Positions 1-7,640 of a stretch of 15,971 nt of DNA are shown piece by piece (the first letter of the stretch is position 1; every line of letters begins with the position of its first letter). The notes beneath the pieces are model-generated. The model did no database searches. It was not told the DNA's origin and saw only the letters and a program-made list of their open reading frames with translations. This DNA is from an uncultured Eubacteriales bacterium (lineage in GTDB: Bacteria > Bacillota > Clostridia > Lachnospirales > Lachnospiraceae): positions 1 to 15,971 of the forward strand of contig CACZSO010000252.1 in the NCBI GenBank assembly GCA_902783795.1. Direction: 5' to 3'. A program made the position numbers and the translations under genes.

Positions 1-469
1 AGGTACGAACTTGACTTATCAGTGGCAGTACCGCAATTCATCTGCTGACACCTGGAAGAACAGCACCATGGCCTGCGCGAAAACATCTGTCTTCAGCTTT
101 AAAGCTACGGAAAGCCACTCCGGCCACCAGTACCGCTGCGTAGTTTCAAACAGCAAGGGCACCGTTTACACCAATGCCGCGACCGTGACGGTAAGGCCGC
201 TCATCACAAAGCAGCCCCAAAGTGTTACTGTTACAAAAGGTACCGTTGTAAAACTGACCGTAGCTGCCAAAGGAACGAACCTGAAATACCAGTGGCAGTA
301 CCGCAACTCCTCAACTGACACGTGGAAGAACAGCACCATGACCTGCGCAAAAACAGCGATATTCAGTTTCACTGCAGCCGCCAGCCATTCCGGTCATCAG
401 TACCGGTGTGCGGTTTCAAACAGCAAGGGGACTACTTATACATTGACTGCTACACTGACCGTAAAATAA
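1..469 (+). CDS. C-terminal part of an Ig-like repeat surface protein (5' end outside window)
   Basis: The reading frame is open from base 2 with no start in view, so this is the tail of a longer gene. The visible 155 codons hold one full and one nearly full copy of a 90-residue repeat, the second beginning at base 272. Each copy has the bacterial Ig-like pattern: a YQWQ strand with the core Trp, then WKNSTM, a Cys in the (A/T)CAKT segment and a second Cys in YRC, followed by SNSKGT. The linker between copies carries ITKQPQSVTV, typical of the start of such domains. Known proteins of this kind are large secreted or cell-wall adhesins or carbohydrate-associated proteins. The protein ends directly on an Ig strand (TLTVK) with no LPXTG motif, hydrophobic tail or visible cell-wall binding module, so any anchor must lie upstream. 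The ligand cannot be inferred. It is followed by a terminator and lies opposite in orientation to most of the window. Confidence 0.85.
   Translation, partial: GTNLTYQWQYRNSSADTWKNSTMACAKTSVFSFKATESHSGHQYRCVVSNSKGTVYTNAATVTVRPLITKQPQSVTVTKGTVVKLTVAAKGTNLKYQWQYRNSSTDTWKNSTMTCAKTAIFSFTAAASHSGHQYRCAVSNSKGTTYTLTATLTVK
2..466 (+). repeat. Tandem 90-residue (270-base) Ig-domain repeat
   Basis: Codons beginning at base 2 (GTNLTYQWQYRNSS) align with codons beginning at base 272 (GTNLKYQWQYRNSS) at an exact offset of 270 bases. Most residues match, and so do long stretches of DNA such as the cagtggcagtaccgcaa block. The second copy is cut short by the stop codon at its last strand. More copies probably lie to the left of the window. 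Confidence 0.85.
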
Positions 470-488
470 AACCATCAGATTCCACTAT

Positions 489-517
489 GGGACTGCCGGC
501 AAAAGGCAGTCCCTTTT
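489..517 (+). terminator. Intrinsic terminator after the Ig-repeat gene
   Basis: A perfect 9-base-pair stem (GGGACTGCC at 489-497, GGCAGTCCC at 505-513) with a 7-base loop is followed by TTTT. It lies 20 bases past the stop codon. The U-tract is short, so termination may be partial. Confidence 0.75.
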
Positions 518-565
518 ATAAAGCTTTCATGGGTTGAAAATATGAGGCAAATATAAGGGAAGCGA

Positions 566-594
566 TTGCCTTTTCTGTATCTGTATGATAAGAT
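566..594 (+). promoter_or_regulatory. Weak candidate promoter for the acyltransferase gene
   Basis: TTGCCT (566-571) and TAAGAT (589-594) are 17 bases apart, each matching four of six sigma-A consensus positions. The region between the upstream terminator and the start codon at 627 must hold a promoter if the terminator is efficient, but this match is poor. Overlapping alternatives such as TATGAT at 584-589 lack a well-placed -35 box. Confidence 0.3.
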
Positions 595-626
595 AATTTC
601 ACTTTGGAACTACTGGGAGGCGAAAC

Positions 627-1667
627 ATGACATCGTCAAAAAAACGTATTGTATGGATCGATACGGCTAAAGCTATTGCAATACTTTTCGTGATCATCGG
701 CCATTCTGTCAGCGGACAGGCAAGAGCGGTCATTTTTTCTTTTCATATGCCTCTTTTCTTTATTTTCAGTGCCTGGACCAGCCGCTTTTCGGAAAATCCT
801 GCGCAGTTTTGGTCAAATACGAAAAGGAGCTTCAAACATCTGATCATTCCTGCCCTGATCATTTTCCTCATCCATCTTCTGATCTCCTGCATCAAGATGG
901 TTGGGCATACTTCTCTTCCCGAATGGGGAACATTTTTTGCCCGCAGGGGACTTACACTGCTGTTTTCCAGCGGCGTGAAAACGGAGTTCCTGGGGATGGA
1001 GGTCCCGGCCCTTGGTATCCCATGGTTTCTGATCGTCCTGTTTTTCTGCAGGACTTTCTATGATATCCTTCAGCTGGTTTTAAAGAAAAACTTCTGGGTC
1101 ACAGGTATCGTGGCATTTCTTATTTCACTGGCCGGAGTGCTCATCGGACGCCGTCTGTTCCTGTTCTTTTCTCTGGACATTGCCTTGGCAGCCATCATTT
1201 TGATATGGTTTGCCCCGGCCGCTAAAAAAACGCTGGTCCCGGAAAACAGCCCCTGGCTAAAAGCAGGCATTTTTCTGGCCATTTGGATCCTGTGCTTTGC
1301 GGTCCCTTATATCCTTATCCCTGACGGAGAAAAACGTTATCTGGAGTTTGCCTCCCGGGATTATCCTTTATTCCCGGTCTGCTTCATCGGCGGCGCCGCC
1401 GCTACCATGTTTATAGCCGAGGTCTGCGTGCTGCTGAACAGGCTTTCCTTGCCTTTCCGGTTAATGGATGCCCTCAACTATCTTGGCAGAAATTCTCTGT
1501 ACATGCTGTACGTCCACTGTTTTGATTATTATTGGTCATCCTTATATACTATTACTGATAATCTCTATATCCAGGCTGTTCTTCGTGTAGTGATCGATAT
1601 CATCGCCTTTATCATTCTGATGCTGGTACGAAAATATCTCTTACGGTTCAGGAAAAAAGCTGCCTGA
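627..1667 (+). CDS. Acyltransferase 3 family membrane protein
   Basis: This is a 346-residue, very hydrophobic multi-pass protein that matches the acyltransferase 3 (OafA / fucose 4-O-acetylase-like) family in length and motifs. The N-terminus reads RIVWIDTAKAIAILFVIIGHS, with the family WIDxxKAI signature and His26 in GHS, the residue usually treated as essential. The typical FSFHMPLFFIFSA second helix follows at about residues 37-49. Near the C-terminus (about 284-297) LNYLGRNSLYMLYVH is also characteristic. Family members transfer acetyl or succinyl groups from a cytoplasmic donor onto sugars or lipids of the envelope. The acceptor here is unknown; teichoic acid, capsule and peptidoglycan sugars are all possible. 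The start is supported by GGGAGG at 615-620, six bases before ATG. It appears monocistronic, with a terminator before it and another after it. Confidence 0.85.
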   Translation: MTSSKKRIVWIDTAKAIAILFVIIGHSVSGQARAVIFSFHMPLFFIFSAWTSRFSENPAQFWSNTKRSFKHLIIPALIIFLIHLLISCIKMVGHTSLPEWGTFFARRGLTLLFSSGVKTEFLGMEVPALGIPWFLIVLFFCRTFYDILQLVLKKNFWVTGIVAFLISLAGVLIGRRLFLFFSLDIALAAIILIWFAPAAKKTLVPENSPWLKAGIFLAIWILCFAVPYILIPDGEKRYLEFASRDYPLFPVCFIGGAAATMFIAEVCVLLNRLSLPFRLMDALNYLGRNSLYMLYVHCFDYYWSSLYTITDNLYIQAVLRVVIDIIAFIILMLVRKYLLRFRKKAA

Positions 1668-1685
1668 ATCACCGTACAAAGACAG

Positions 1686-1727
1686 AAAGAGGGCTCTGCG
1701 CCACTGATGGCCAGAGCCCTCTTTTTT
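1686..1727 (+). terminator. Strong intrinsic terminator between convergent genes, probably bidirectional
   Basis: AAAGAGGGCTCTG (1686-1698) pairs with CAGAGCCCTCTTT (1712-1724), and the stem extends through GCC/GGC (1700-1702 with 1709-1711) past a one-base bulge. On the plus strand it runs into TTTTTT (1722-1727), closing the acyltransferase gene. The same U-run contains the first bases of the TAA stop of the minus-strand ttcA-like gene (1726-1728). On the minus strand the hairpin is followed by TTTCTGTCTTTG, so it can plausibly also end the addB-to-ttcA transcript. Confidence 0.9.
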
Positions 1728-2574
1728 ATTTCCCATACCACTCGGTAAACCGGTGTGTCACTCCGTCTTTCTTATACGCTATAACAGTGCTCAGATTCAC
1801 GTTTTCTACGCTTTTGAAGATGTTGCTTTCCACGTAGGGGTTGATTTCTTTCAGCTTCCGAATCAGCTGCTTGATCTCAGCACGTTTTGACAGCTGCCCG
1901 GCGTTGGCGGCCTCATTCAGTATCTCTCCTGCTGCCTGAGCTTCGGTAAAACGGCAGGCACATTGGAGGAAGGTGAGTTCATGATAGTCGCGGAAATGAA
2001 GGATATCACTTTCCCGGATAAGGTACATTGGCCGGATCAGTTCCATGCCTTCAAAGTTCTGGGAGACGATCTTCGGCATCATAGTCTGGACCTGGCCGCC
2101 ATACAGCATACCCATCAGGATGGTCTCGATCACATCATCGTAATGATGGCCCAGGGCGATCTTATTGCATCCCAAGTCCTGGGCTTTCTTATAAAGGTAG
2201 CCCCGGCGCATGCGCGCGCACAGGTAACAGGGGGAGTCGTGAACATCTGTCACCGCTTCAAAAATGGGGCTCTCAAAAATGGTGAGGGGGATCCCCATCA
2301 GATCCGCATTTTCTTCGATGAGTTTCCGGTTAGCCGGCAGATAGCCGGGGTCCATGCAGATAAATTCCAGGGAGAACTCAAATTTATTATGGCGCTTCAA
2401 TTCCTGGAACAGCTTGGCCATCAGCATAGAATCCTTTCCCCCGGAAATGCAGACCGCCACACGGTCCCCGGGGGAAAGCAGTTCGTATTCATTAATGGCT
2501 TTTGCAAAGGCTGTGAAAAGAACCTTGTGAAATTTCTTCCGTAAAGAAACTTCGACTTCTTCCTGTTTCGTCAT
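1726..2574 (-). CDS. ttcA: TtcA-like tRNA 2-thiocytidine synthetase (PP-loop ATPase)
   Basis: This 282-residue member of the PP-loop (adenine nucleotide alpha hydrolase) superfamily most resembles TtcA. TtcA adenylates cytidine 32 of some tRNAs and thiolates it using an iron-sulfur cluster. The PP-loop is SGGKDS at residues 44-49. A CxxC pair (CYLC, Cys116 and Cys119) precedes RMRRGYLYKKA, GHHYDD lies at 142-147, and a further Cys pair lies at 205 and 207 (QCACRF). TtcA needs three cysteines for its [4Fe-4S] cluster, and the CxxC pair plus Cys205 or Cys207 could supply them. The third site is spaced CxC here rather than the CxxC of the E. coli protein. The start has GGGAGA at 2581-2586, six bases before ATG. 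It is the last gene of the addB operon. Firmicutes hold several related PP-loop proteins, so the exact tRNA position is inferred. Confidence 0.75.
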   Translation of the reverse strand: MTKQEEVEVSLRKKFHKVLFTAFAKAINEYELLSPGDRVAVCISGGKDSMLMAKLFQELKRHNKFEFSLEFICMDPGYLPANRKLIEENADLMGIPLTIFESPIFEAVTDVHDSPCYLCARMRRGYLYKKAQDLGCNKIALGHHYDDVIETILMGMLYGGQVQTMMPKIVSQNFEGMELIRPMYLIRESDILHFRDYHELTFLQCACRFTEAQAAGEILNEAANAGQLSKRAEIKQLIRKLKEINPYVESNIFKSVENVNLSTVIAYKKDGVTHRFTEWYGK

Positions 2575-2585
2575 ATCTTATCTCC

Positions 2586-2605
2586 CGGCCGCCATAAAGC
2601 GGCCG
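2586..2605 (-). other. GC-rich hairpin abutting the ttcA ribosome binding site
   Basis: CGGCCGC (2586-2592) and GCGGCCG (2599-2605) form a perfect 7-base-pair stem with a 6-base loop in the 41-base gap between rfbF and ttcA. On the minus strand no U-run follows. Instead the stem runs straight into the GGGAGA Shine-Dalgarno of ttcA (2581-2586), sharing one base with it. It is unlikely to be an efficient terminator; it may damp translation of ttcA or mark an RNA processing point. Confidence 0.5.
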
Positions 2606-2615
2606 TTAAGCCGCA

Positions 2616-3386
2616 TTATTCCCAGAGTTTCCAGGGTGCGCCCTTTTCCCAGAGCTGTTCTAACAGCTGTTTCTCGCGCTGGGTGTCCATGCACTGCCAG
2701 AATCCTTCATGGAAATAGCCGGCCATCTGGCCCTCTTCCGCCAGACGTGGCATGGCATCCTTTTCAAAGATGCAGCTGTCTCCATCTAAGTAATTGAAGA
2801 TCTCCGGTTCCATGACCATAAAACCGCCATTGATGATGGAGGCGTCCAGATCTTCCTTTTCCCGGAAGGAGTCAATGATCCCTTCATCATTCAGGTTGAG
2901 CACGCCTTTCATCTGGGCAATGTTCACCGCCGTAATGGTCGCGGTCCTGCCCATCTTTTTATGATATTCCAGCAGTTTCCTTATATCTACATCGGATACA
3001 GCATCACCGTAGGTCAGGAAGAAAGGCTGTCCTTCTGTATACTTTTCGATACGCTTTACACGCCCGCCGGTCATGGTACTGTAGCCCGTATCCACGATGG
3101 TGACCTTCCACGGATCCACATGGGAAGTGTGCACTTCTACGTAATTGCTGGCCAGATCAAAGGTGACATCGGAATTATAGGTGTAATAATTCGAAAAATA
3201 TTCCTTGATGACATCCTGCTTGTAGCCTGCGCAGATCACGAATTCATTGAATCCGTAATATGAGTAGATCTTCATGATGTGCCAGAGGATAGGCTTGCCG
3301 CCGATCTCTATCATCGGCTTGGGTTTCAGGTGGCTTTCCTCGCTTATCCTGGTTCCGAATCCTCCTGCTAAAATAACTACTTTCAT
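2616..3386 (-). CDS. rfbF: Glucose-1-phosphate cytidylyltransferase
   Basis: This 256-residue protein closely follows RfbF, which makes CDP-glucose from CTP and glucose 1-phosphate in the cytoplasm. The N-terminus has the nucleotidyltransferase loop LAGGFGTR (6-13), then KPKPM (21-25), IGGKPILWHIMKIYS (28-42) and CAGYKQDVIKEYF. The metal-binding Asp is in YGDAVSDVD (126-134), and the family ending GFWQCMDTQREK is present. Its length is normal. The start ATG has AAGGAG upstream in the 13-base gap after the ydcF-like gene. The usual partner, CDP-glucose 4,6-dehydratase (rfbG), is not nearby, so the fate of CDP-glucose must be encoded elsewhere. It lies fourth in the addB-addA-ydcF-rfbF-ttcA string. 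The alternative of UDP-glucose or dTDP-glucose synthesis is less likely because the motif set is RfbF-type. Confidence 0.88.
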   Translation of the reverse strand: MKVVILAGGFGTRISEESHLKPKPMIEIGGKPILWHIMKIYSYYGFNEFVICAGYKQDVIKEYFSNYYTYNSDVTFDLASNYVEVHTSHVDPWKVTIVDTGYSTMTGGRVKRIEKYTEGQPFFLTYGDAVSDVDIRKLLEYHKKMGRTATITAVNIAQMKGVLNLNDEGIIDSFREKEDLDASIINGGFMVMEPEIFNYLDGDSCIFEKDAMPRLAEEGQMAGYFHEGFWQCMDTQREKQLLEQLWEKGAPWKLWE

Positions 3387-3399
3387 AGCTGCTCCTTTT

Positions 3400-4050
3400 T
3401 CAGACTCTTATCTTCATTCCCCTGAACTGAAGCCAGTCTTTCAGGCATGCGGGGATTTCTCTTAAATGACGCATCAATGTACCCGGGCTCATGGGCCAGT
3501 CCTTCGCGGCGGCGCCATGGCACGTAAGCCCCATTTTTTCTCCAATATACAAAGCCCGGTATTCGTGGTATTCCTGTGTAACGATGAGGATATTTCTTAA
3601 TTCTTCCTCTTCTTCGCCGCCGGTATGGCTCACATGCAGCAGGCTCTCATAAGTCGAATACCCGGTATAATCCATGATCAGGGCACTTTTCGGGACCCCT
3701 CGTTCCATAAGCCACTCCGCCATATGGTCCGGTTCATCGTACTCGCCCAGCCGGTGGTCACCCGTCACAAAAATGTAATCAGAAACGCCTGCCTGGTAAA
3801 GCTCCAGGGTCTTTTCCATGCGGTATGTCAGGAGCGGACTTAAACTCCCATCTGCATAGACACCGCAGCCTAAAACGACGATAGCATCGTACAAGGGGCC
3901 CTTCTCAGCGGCTTCTTTTTTGACTTCCTCCGTATCCACCAGCTTTGGTTTCCCTTTCAGCACAAAATAAAGCCGGAAAACCGCCGGTGCCAGGATGGCT
4001 GCCGCAAGGATCAGAACCAGCACCAACAGCCATTTTCTCTTTTTCTTCAT
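3400..4050 (-). CDS. YdcF/SanA-like (DUF218) envelope protein
   Basis: The protein has 216 residues. Residues 2-6 are basic and a single hydrophobic segment spans about 7-30, consistent with an N-terminal membrane anchor and an outward-facing domain. The DUF218 fold is marked by AIVVLGCGVYADGSLSP (about 56-72), YRMEKTLELYQAG, FVTGDHRLGEYDEPDHM (94-110) and STYESLL (132-138), then NILIVTQEYHEYRAL (153-167). Relatives include SanA (vancomycin exclusion at high temperature) and ElyC/YdcF, linked to envelope and undecaprenyl carrier metabolism. The biochemical activity of this family remains poorly defined. Its ATG overlaps the addA stop in an ATGA (4047-4050), with GGGAG inside the addA end, so it is translationally coupled. 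The location next to rfbF and near murG is compatible with an envelope role. Confidence 0.78.
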   Translation of the reverse strand: MKKKRKWLLVLVLILAAAILAPAVFRLYFVLKGKPKLVDTEEVKKEAAEKGPLYDAIVVLGCGVYADGSLSPLLTYRMEKTLELYQAGVSDYIFVTGDHRLGEYDEPDHMAEWLMERGVPKSALIMDYTGYSTYESLLHVSHTGGEEEEELRNILIVTQEYHEYRALYIGEKMGLTCHGAAAKDWPMSPGTLMRHLREIPACLKDWLQFRGMKIRV

Positions 4051-7000
4051 ACACAGATCTCCCGGTCCAGCCAGAAGGACCAGATCAGTTTTTCTTTCAC
4101 CGGCTTTCCTGTGATCTGGGTCAATGCTCTTTCGTACAGATCAAGCTGAAGCTGATACCTTTCTTTCAGTTCTTCCGCATCCCGGACACGGTCTGTCTTG
4201 TAATCCACCAGTACCAGCCCGTCTTCCTCCTCGAAATACATATCGATGATACCCTGGATCATGATCAGTTCGTCCGGAGACCGTTTCAGGACTACGTCCT
4301 GGACTTCACCGGCCGGTACGCCTATGATGAACTGCTTTTCCCTGAAACCCTGTCCTTTGAGGTAAGCATAGATGAAACGTTTCCCCACGGAAGACTTCCA
4401 GAAACGCCGGATCTTATTCCTGTTAATTGTAGCCTGTTCCTCCAAAGAAATCAAGCCTTCATTCACAAAGACTTCCAGTGCTTTTTCCACATCCGCCTCT
4501 GCCGGGTCCATATGTTCCATGACCAGGTGGTACAGAGTGCCGCGTCTGGCACCGGTGACGGACTGTTTTTCTCCTGATTCCATTTCAGGTGTATCATACA
4601 CCAGCGGCATGCTTTCTTCCTGGATCTCCTGGATCTTTTCCATCTTCAGCTGGGAAACAGACATGGTGGCGTACAGCTTATAAAGATCATCATACAGATA
4701 GTCATATGTGAATACTTTTTCTGCACTTTGATACCTCTTTTTCGATGCTTCATCTTCTATGAACAGCGCTGCAGACAAAGCCGTTTTCTTCATCTTTTCC
4801 TGCACTTCTGCCTCTTCTCTCTGGAAGACCAGGTCCTGTTTTTCAACAAAACGGAGCTCGGCCGGTCCCTCTTCCCGATAGGCAGAAAGCAGCCAGGTCA
4901 GGTAGTTTCTGGCCTGGATCAGCTCGCTTTCCGAGAGCACGCCCGGAAGGTCTGTCCAGCGGTCCTGATACGCTTCCACCAACTCATCTTTTGAGGGAAC
5001 ATTGGCGGTCAGAAACAGCTTATCCCTGGCCCGGGTCATCGCTACGTACAGCACCCGGAGTTCCTCGCCCATGTTTTCACGGTCAATACGTTCACCCATG
5101 GCCTGTTTCATGAGGCTGCGCTCTTTAACGCGGGTGCGGTGGTCCACCAGGTCCATGCCGATCCCCAGCGTGGGATGCAGCACCACCGGATTTGTAGTGT
5201 CCTGTTTATTCATCAGCTTAGCCAGACCGCTGACGAACACCACCGGGAATTCCAGGCCTTTGGATTTATGGATGGTCATGATGCGCACTGCATTGCCTGC
5301 GCCTTCTGCATTGCCCGGTTCTCCTGTCTCAGCCTGGGATTTGCCAAGCCGTTCTATATAACGGATAAAGTGAAAGATCCCGTGATAAGACGTCTCTTCA
5401 AACGCACCGGCCCGGCTGATCAGTGCCGTCAGGTTCCTGAGCCGCTGCTCTCCTCCGGGCATGGCCCCGGCCAGCACATCCAGGTTCAGCTCCGAGATCA
5501 GCCTTCTGATGAGCAGCGGCAGCGTTAAGGATATGGTATCCGCCCGGTAACTTTCTATGATTGCCAGAAAATCCTCCAGCTTCTCCCGGAGCAGAAGATC
5601 CTGCCCGTCTCTTGCATAATTCAGGACCGCGCCATAAAAGCCGCTGCCTTCTTCTTTTGCGTCATAAGAAAGAGCGATCTTCGCCAGTTCCTCCGAAGAA
5701 AAGCCAAACAGCGGCGAATGCATGACCGCGGAAAGGGGGATATCCTGGATAGGATCATCGATCACTTTCAACAGGTTAAGCAGCAGACGGATCTCCCAGG
5801 TCTCGAAATATCCTTCCGTATTTTCCACATATACCGGGATCCCGGCATCTTCCAATGCTTCCGCGAAGATCGTATCTGTATTTTTCGCGCTTCGAAGCAG
5901 GATAACGATATCTCCGAAACTGATATCCCGGAATTTTTGCTCTGCTTCATCAAAGATCTGAGGCCGTTCTTCCCGGACTAGGGAGTAAATCTTTTCGGCT
6001 GTCATCCGCGCTTCCCATTCCAGCCCTGTAGTGTCTTCATCGTCATCATTCCCGGATCCGTCTTCCCGGGAAAATATCATGAATTCCGTCTCTCTGGCAA
6101 AGTGCTGCCGCTTCTCCTCTTCTTTTTCCTTCTGAGGTCCTATCTTCAGTTCAGCATCTTCATCATAAGTGATGCCGCCCACTTCTTTCCTCATAAGCTG
6201 GCGAAAGAAAAAGTTCACGGTCTCCGTCACATCGGCACCAGACCTGAAATTCGTATGAAGCTCGATCAGCTGCCGGTCAGAATCTTCTTTTGTGTAGGTT
6301 TCGTATTTGTCTGTAAATAATTCAGGACGGGCCATACGAAAGCGGTATATGGACTGTTTCATGTCGCCCACCATGAAGATATTATATTCGCCGCGGGCCA
6401 TGCGGGAAACCGCCGTCAGGATCTCTTCCTGCACATAGTTGGAGTCCTGATACTCATCCACCATGATTTCCGCAAAACGTTCGGAAAGCATATCGCAGAC
6501 TGCAGTGCGCTGATGGTCTTTTTTCAGGATACGGATGGCCAGGTGTTCCAGGTCACCATAATCCACCAGGTCTTTTTTTCGCTTCTCTGCTTCAAAAGCC
6601 TCTGCAAAGGCCTGGGTCAGCCGGATGAATGTTTCCGCCTGAGGCCTGAGTCTTTTAATGATGTCCAATGTTTCAGCCGTTGAGGCCGATGTCTTTTCCT
6701 TAAGTCTTTTGATCCTCTCTCTTACTTTTCCCCGCCGGTCATTTGCTTCGTCTTCCAAGGCCGGATCTCCGTCAAATCCCCGCCTGGAGGGTTTTGTTTC
6801 AAGCTTGAACCCGGCGATCTTTTCTCTGGCTTCTTTGTATGTTTCAAAAACAGCCGCTTTTTTCAGGCTCTCGACATCCCCCTGGTAGGTCTCGTAACAA
6901 TATAACGGCCCTCCGGGACGTAAACACAGCTGGGCATACCGTTCAGCTTCTTCCGCGCAATCCATCAGGGCAGTCTTAAGATATGCAGTAAAACTGACAC

Positions 7001-7640
7001 ACCAGGAGCTGTTCAGCAATTGTTCTTCCGTCTCTATCTGATAAGCTTTCAGACATTCCTCCAGCCATTCCTCCGGGTAAGGCGCGCTCTGGCTGTACTC
7101 ATACAGGCGCAGGATGCGCTCCGCCAGGGAATCATCTGTCTTTCCGGACGCGAAACTTTCAGAAAGGTCGATAAAATCATCGGCACCTTCCTGGTATTTC
7201 TCTTCTAAAAGGGCTGCAAGGACATCGTCCTTTAAAAGCGTCATTTCTCCAACATCACCGACCCTGAAGGACGGGTCCAGGTCGATCTCCTGGTAATAAT
7301 TTTTCAGCAGCCAGGAGCAGAAAGAGTCGATGGTACAGACCCGGGCGTTAGGCAGCAGTGCCAGCTGCCGCCGCAGTCTTCTGTTTTCCGGATCTTTTTC
7401 CAGTCTTTCACTGATTTTTTTATACAGCCGTGTCCGCATTTCCTGGGCGGCGGCTGTGGTAAACGTCACGATCAGCAGCCGGTCGATATCCACTGGATCT
7501 TCTTCGTCCGTGATCCTTTGCAGGATCCGCTCGATCAGCACCGTGGTCTTTCCCGAACCGGCCGCCGCGGAGACCAGAAGATTCCGGTTCCGGGTCATAA
7601 TGACTTTTTCCTGTTCCGGTGTCCAGCCAAAATCAGCCAT
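4047..7640 (-). CDS. addA: ATP-dependent helicase/nuclease subunit A
   Basis: AddA is the motor of the AddAB complex, which resects double-strand breaks until a Chi-type site and then loads RecA. Residue numbers are for a 1197-residue protein starting at 7640. The Walker A AAAGSGKTT lies at 25-33, TIDSFCSWLL follows, and the DEYQD Walker B is at 395-399. GDMKQSIYRFR, LHTNFRSG, HKSKGLEF (791-798) and YVAMTRARD (865-873) complete the UvrD-like helicase set. The C-terminal RecB-type nuclease shows VDYKT at 1145-1149. Length is close to the Bacillus protein. An in-frame ATG exists ten codons upstream (7670), but AAGGAGG at 7647-7653 sits six bases before the ATG at 7640. That choice gives an 8-base ATGGCTGA overlap with the addB stop, so the upstream start is rejected. 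All catalytic motifs look intact. Confidence 0.95.
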   Translation of the reverse strand: MADFGWTPEQEKVIMTRNRNLLVSAAAGSGKTTVLIERILQRITDEEDPVDIDRLLIVTFTTAAAQEMRTRLYKKISERLEKDPENRRLRRQLALLPNARVCTIDSFCSWLLKNYYQEIDLDPSFRVGDVGEMTLLKDDVLAALLEEKYQEGADDFIDLSESFASGKTDDSLAERILRLYEYSQSAPYPEEWLEECLKAYQIETEEQLLNSSWCVSFTAYLKTALMDCAEEAERYAQLCLRPGGPLYCYETYQGDVESLKKAAVFETYKEAREKIAGFKLETKPSRRGFDGDPALEDEANDRRGKVRERIKRLKEKTSASTAETLDIIKRLRPQAETFIRLTQAFAEAFEAEKRKKDLVDYGDLEHLAIRILKKDHQRTAVCDMLSERFAEIMVDEYQDSNYVQEEILTAVSRMARGEYNIFMVGDMKQSIYRFRMARPELFTDKYETYTKEDSDRQLIELHTNFRSGADVTETVNFFFRQLMRKEVGGITYDEDAELKIGPQKEKEEEKRQHFARETEFMIFSREDGSGNDDDEDTTGLEWEARMTAEKIYSLVREERPQIFDEAEQKFRDISFGDIVILLRSAKNTDTIFAEALEDAGIPVYVENTEGYFETWEIRLLLNLLKVIDDPIQDIPLSAVMHSPLFGFSSEELAKIALSYDAKEEGSGFYGAVLNYARDGQDLLLREKLEDFLAIIESYRADTISLTLPLLIRRLISELNLDVLAGAMPGGEQRLRNLTALISRAGAFEETSYHGIFHFIRYIERLGKSQAETGEPGNAEGAGNAVRIMTIHKSKGLEFPVVFVSGLAKLMNKQDTTNPVVLHPTLGIGMDLVDHRTRVKERSLMKQAMGERIDRENMGEELRVLYVAMTRARDKLFLTANVPSKDELVEAYQDRWTDLPGVLSESELIQARNYLTWLLSAYREEGPAELRFVEKQDLVFQREEAEVQEKMKKTALSAALFIEDEASKKRYQSAEKVFTYDYLYDDLYKLYATMSVSQLKMEKIQEIQEESMPLVYDTPEMESGEKQSVTGARRGTLYHLVMEHMDPAEADVEKALEVFVNEGLISLEEQATINRNKIRRFWKSSVGKRFIYAYLKGQGFREKQFIIGVPAGEVQDVVLKRSPDELIMIQGIIDMYFEEEDGLVLVDYKTDRVRDAEELKERYQLQLDLYERALTQITGKPVKEKLIWSFWLDREICV

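Noticed and set aside
534..557. TTGAAA and TATAAG as a promoter for the acyltransferase gene
   Set aside because: The spacing is 12 bases, too short for a sigma-A promoter.
1963..2544. A 193-codon plus-strand frame opposite the ttcA-like gene
   Set aside because: It mirrors the PP-loop protein codon for codon, has no Shine-Dalgarno, and shows no family features.
2586..2605. The rfbF-ttcA hairpin as an intrinsic terminator
   Set aside because: No U-run follows on the minus strand; the stem leads straight into the ttcA ribosome binding site.
3945..4577. A 210-codon plus-strand frame across the ydcF-addA junction
   Set aside because: It is antisense to two well-supported genes, with low-complexity Phe/Ser-rich content and no start signal.
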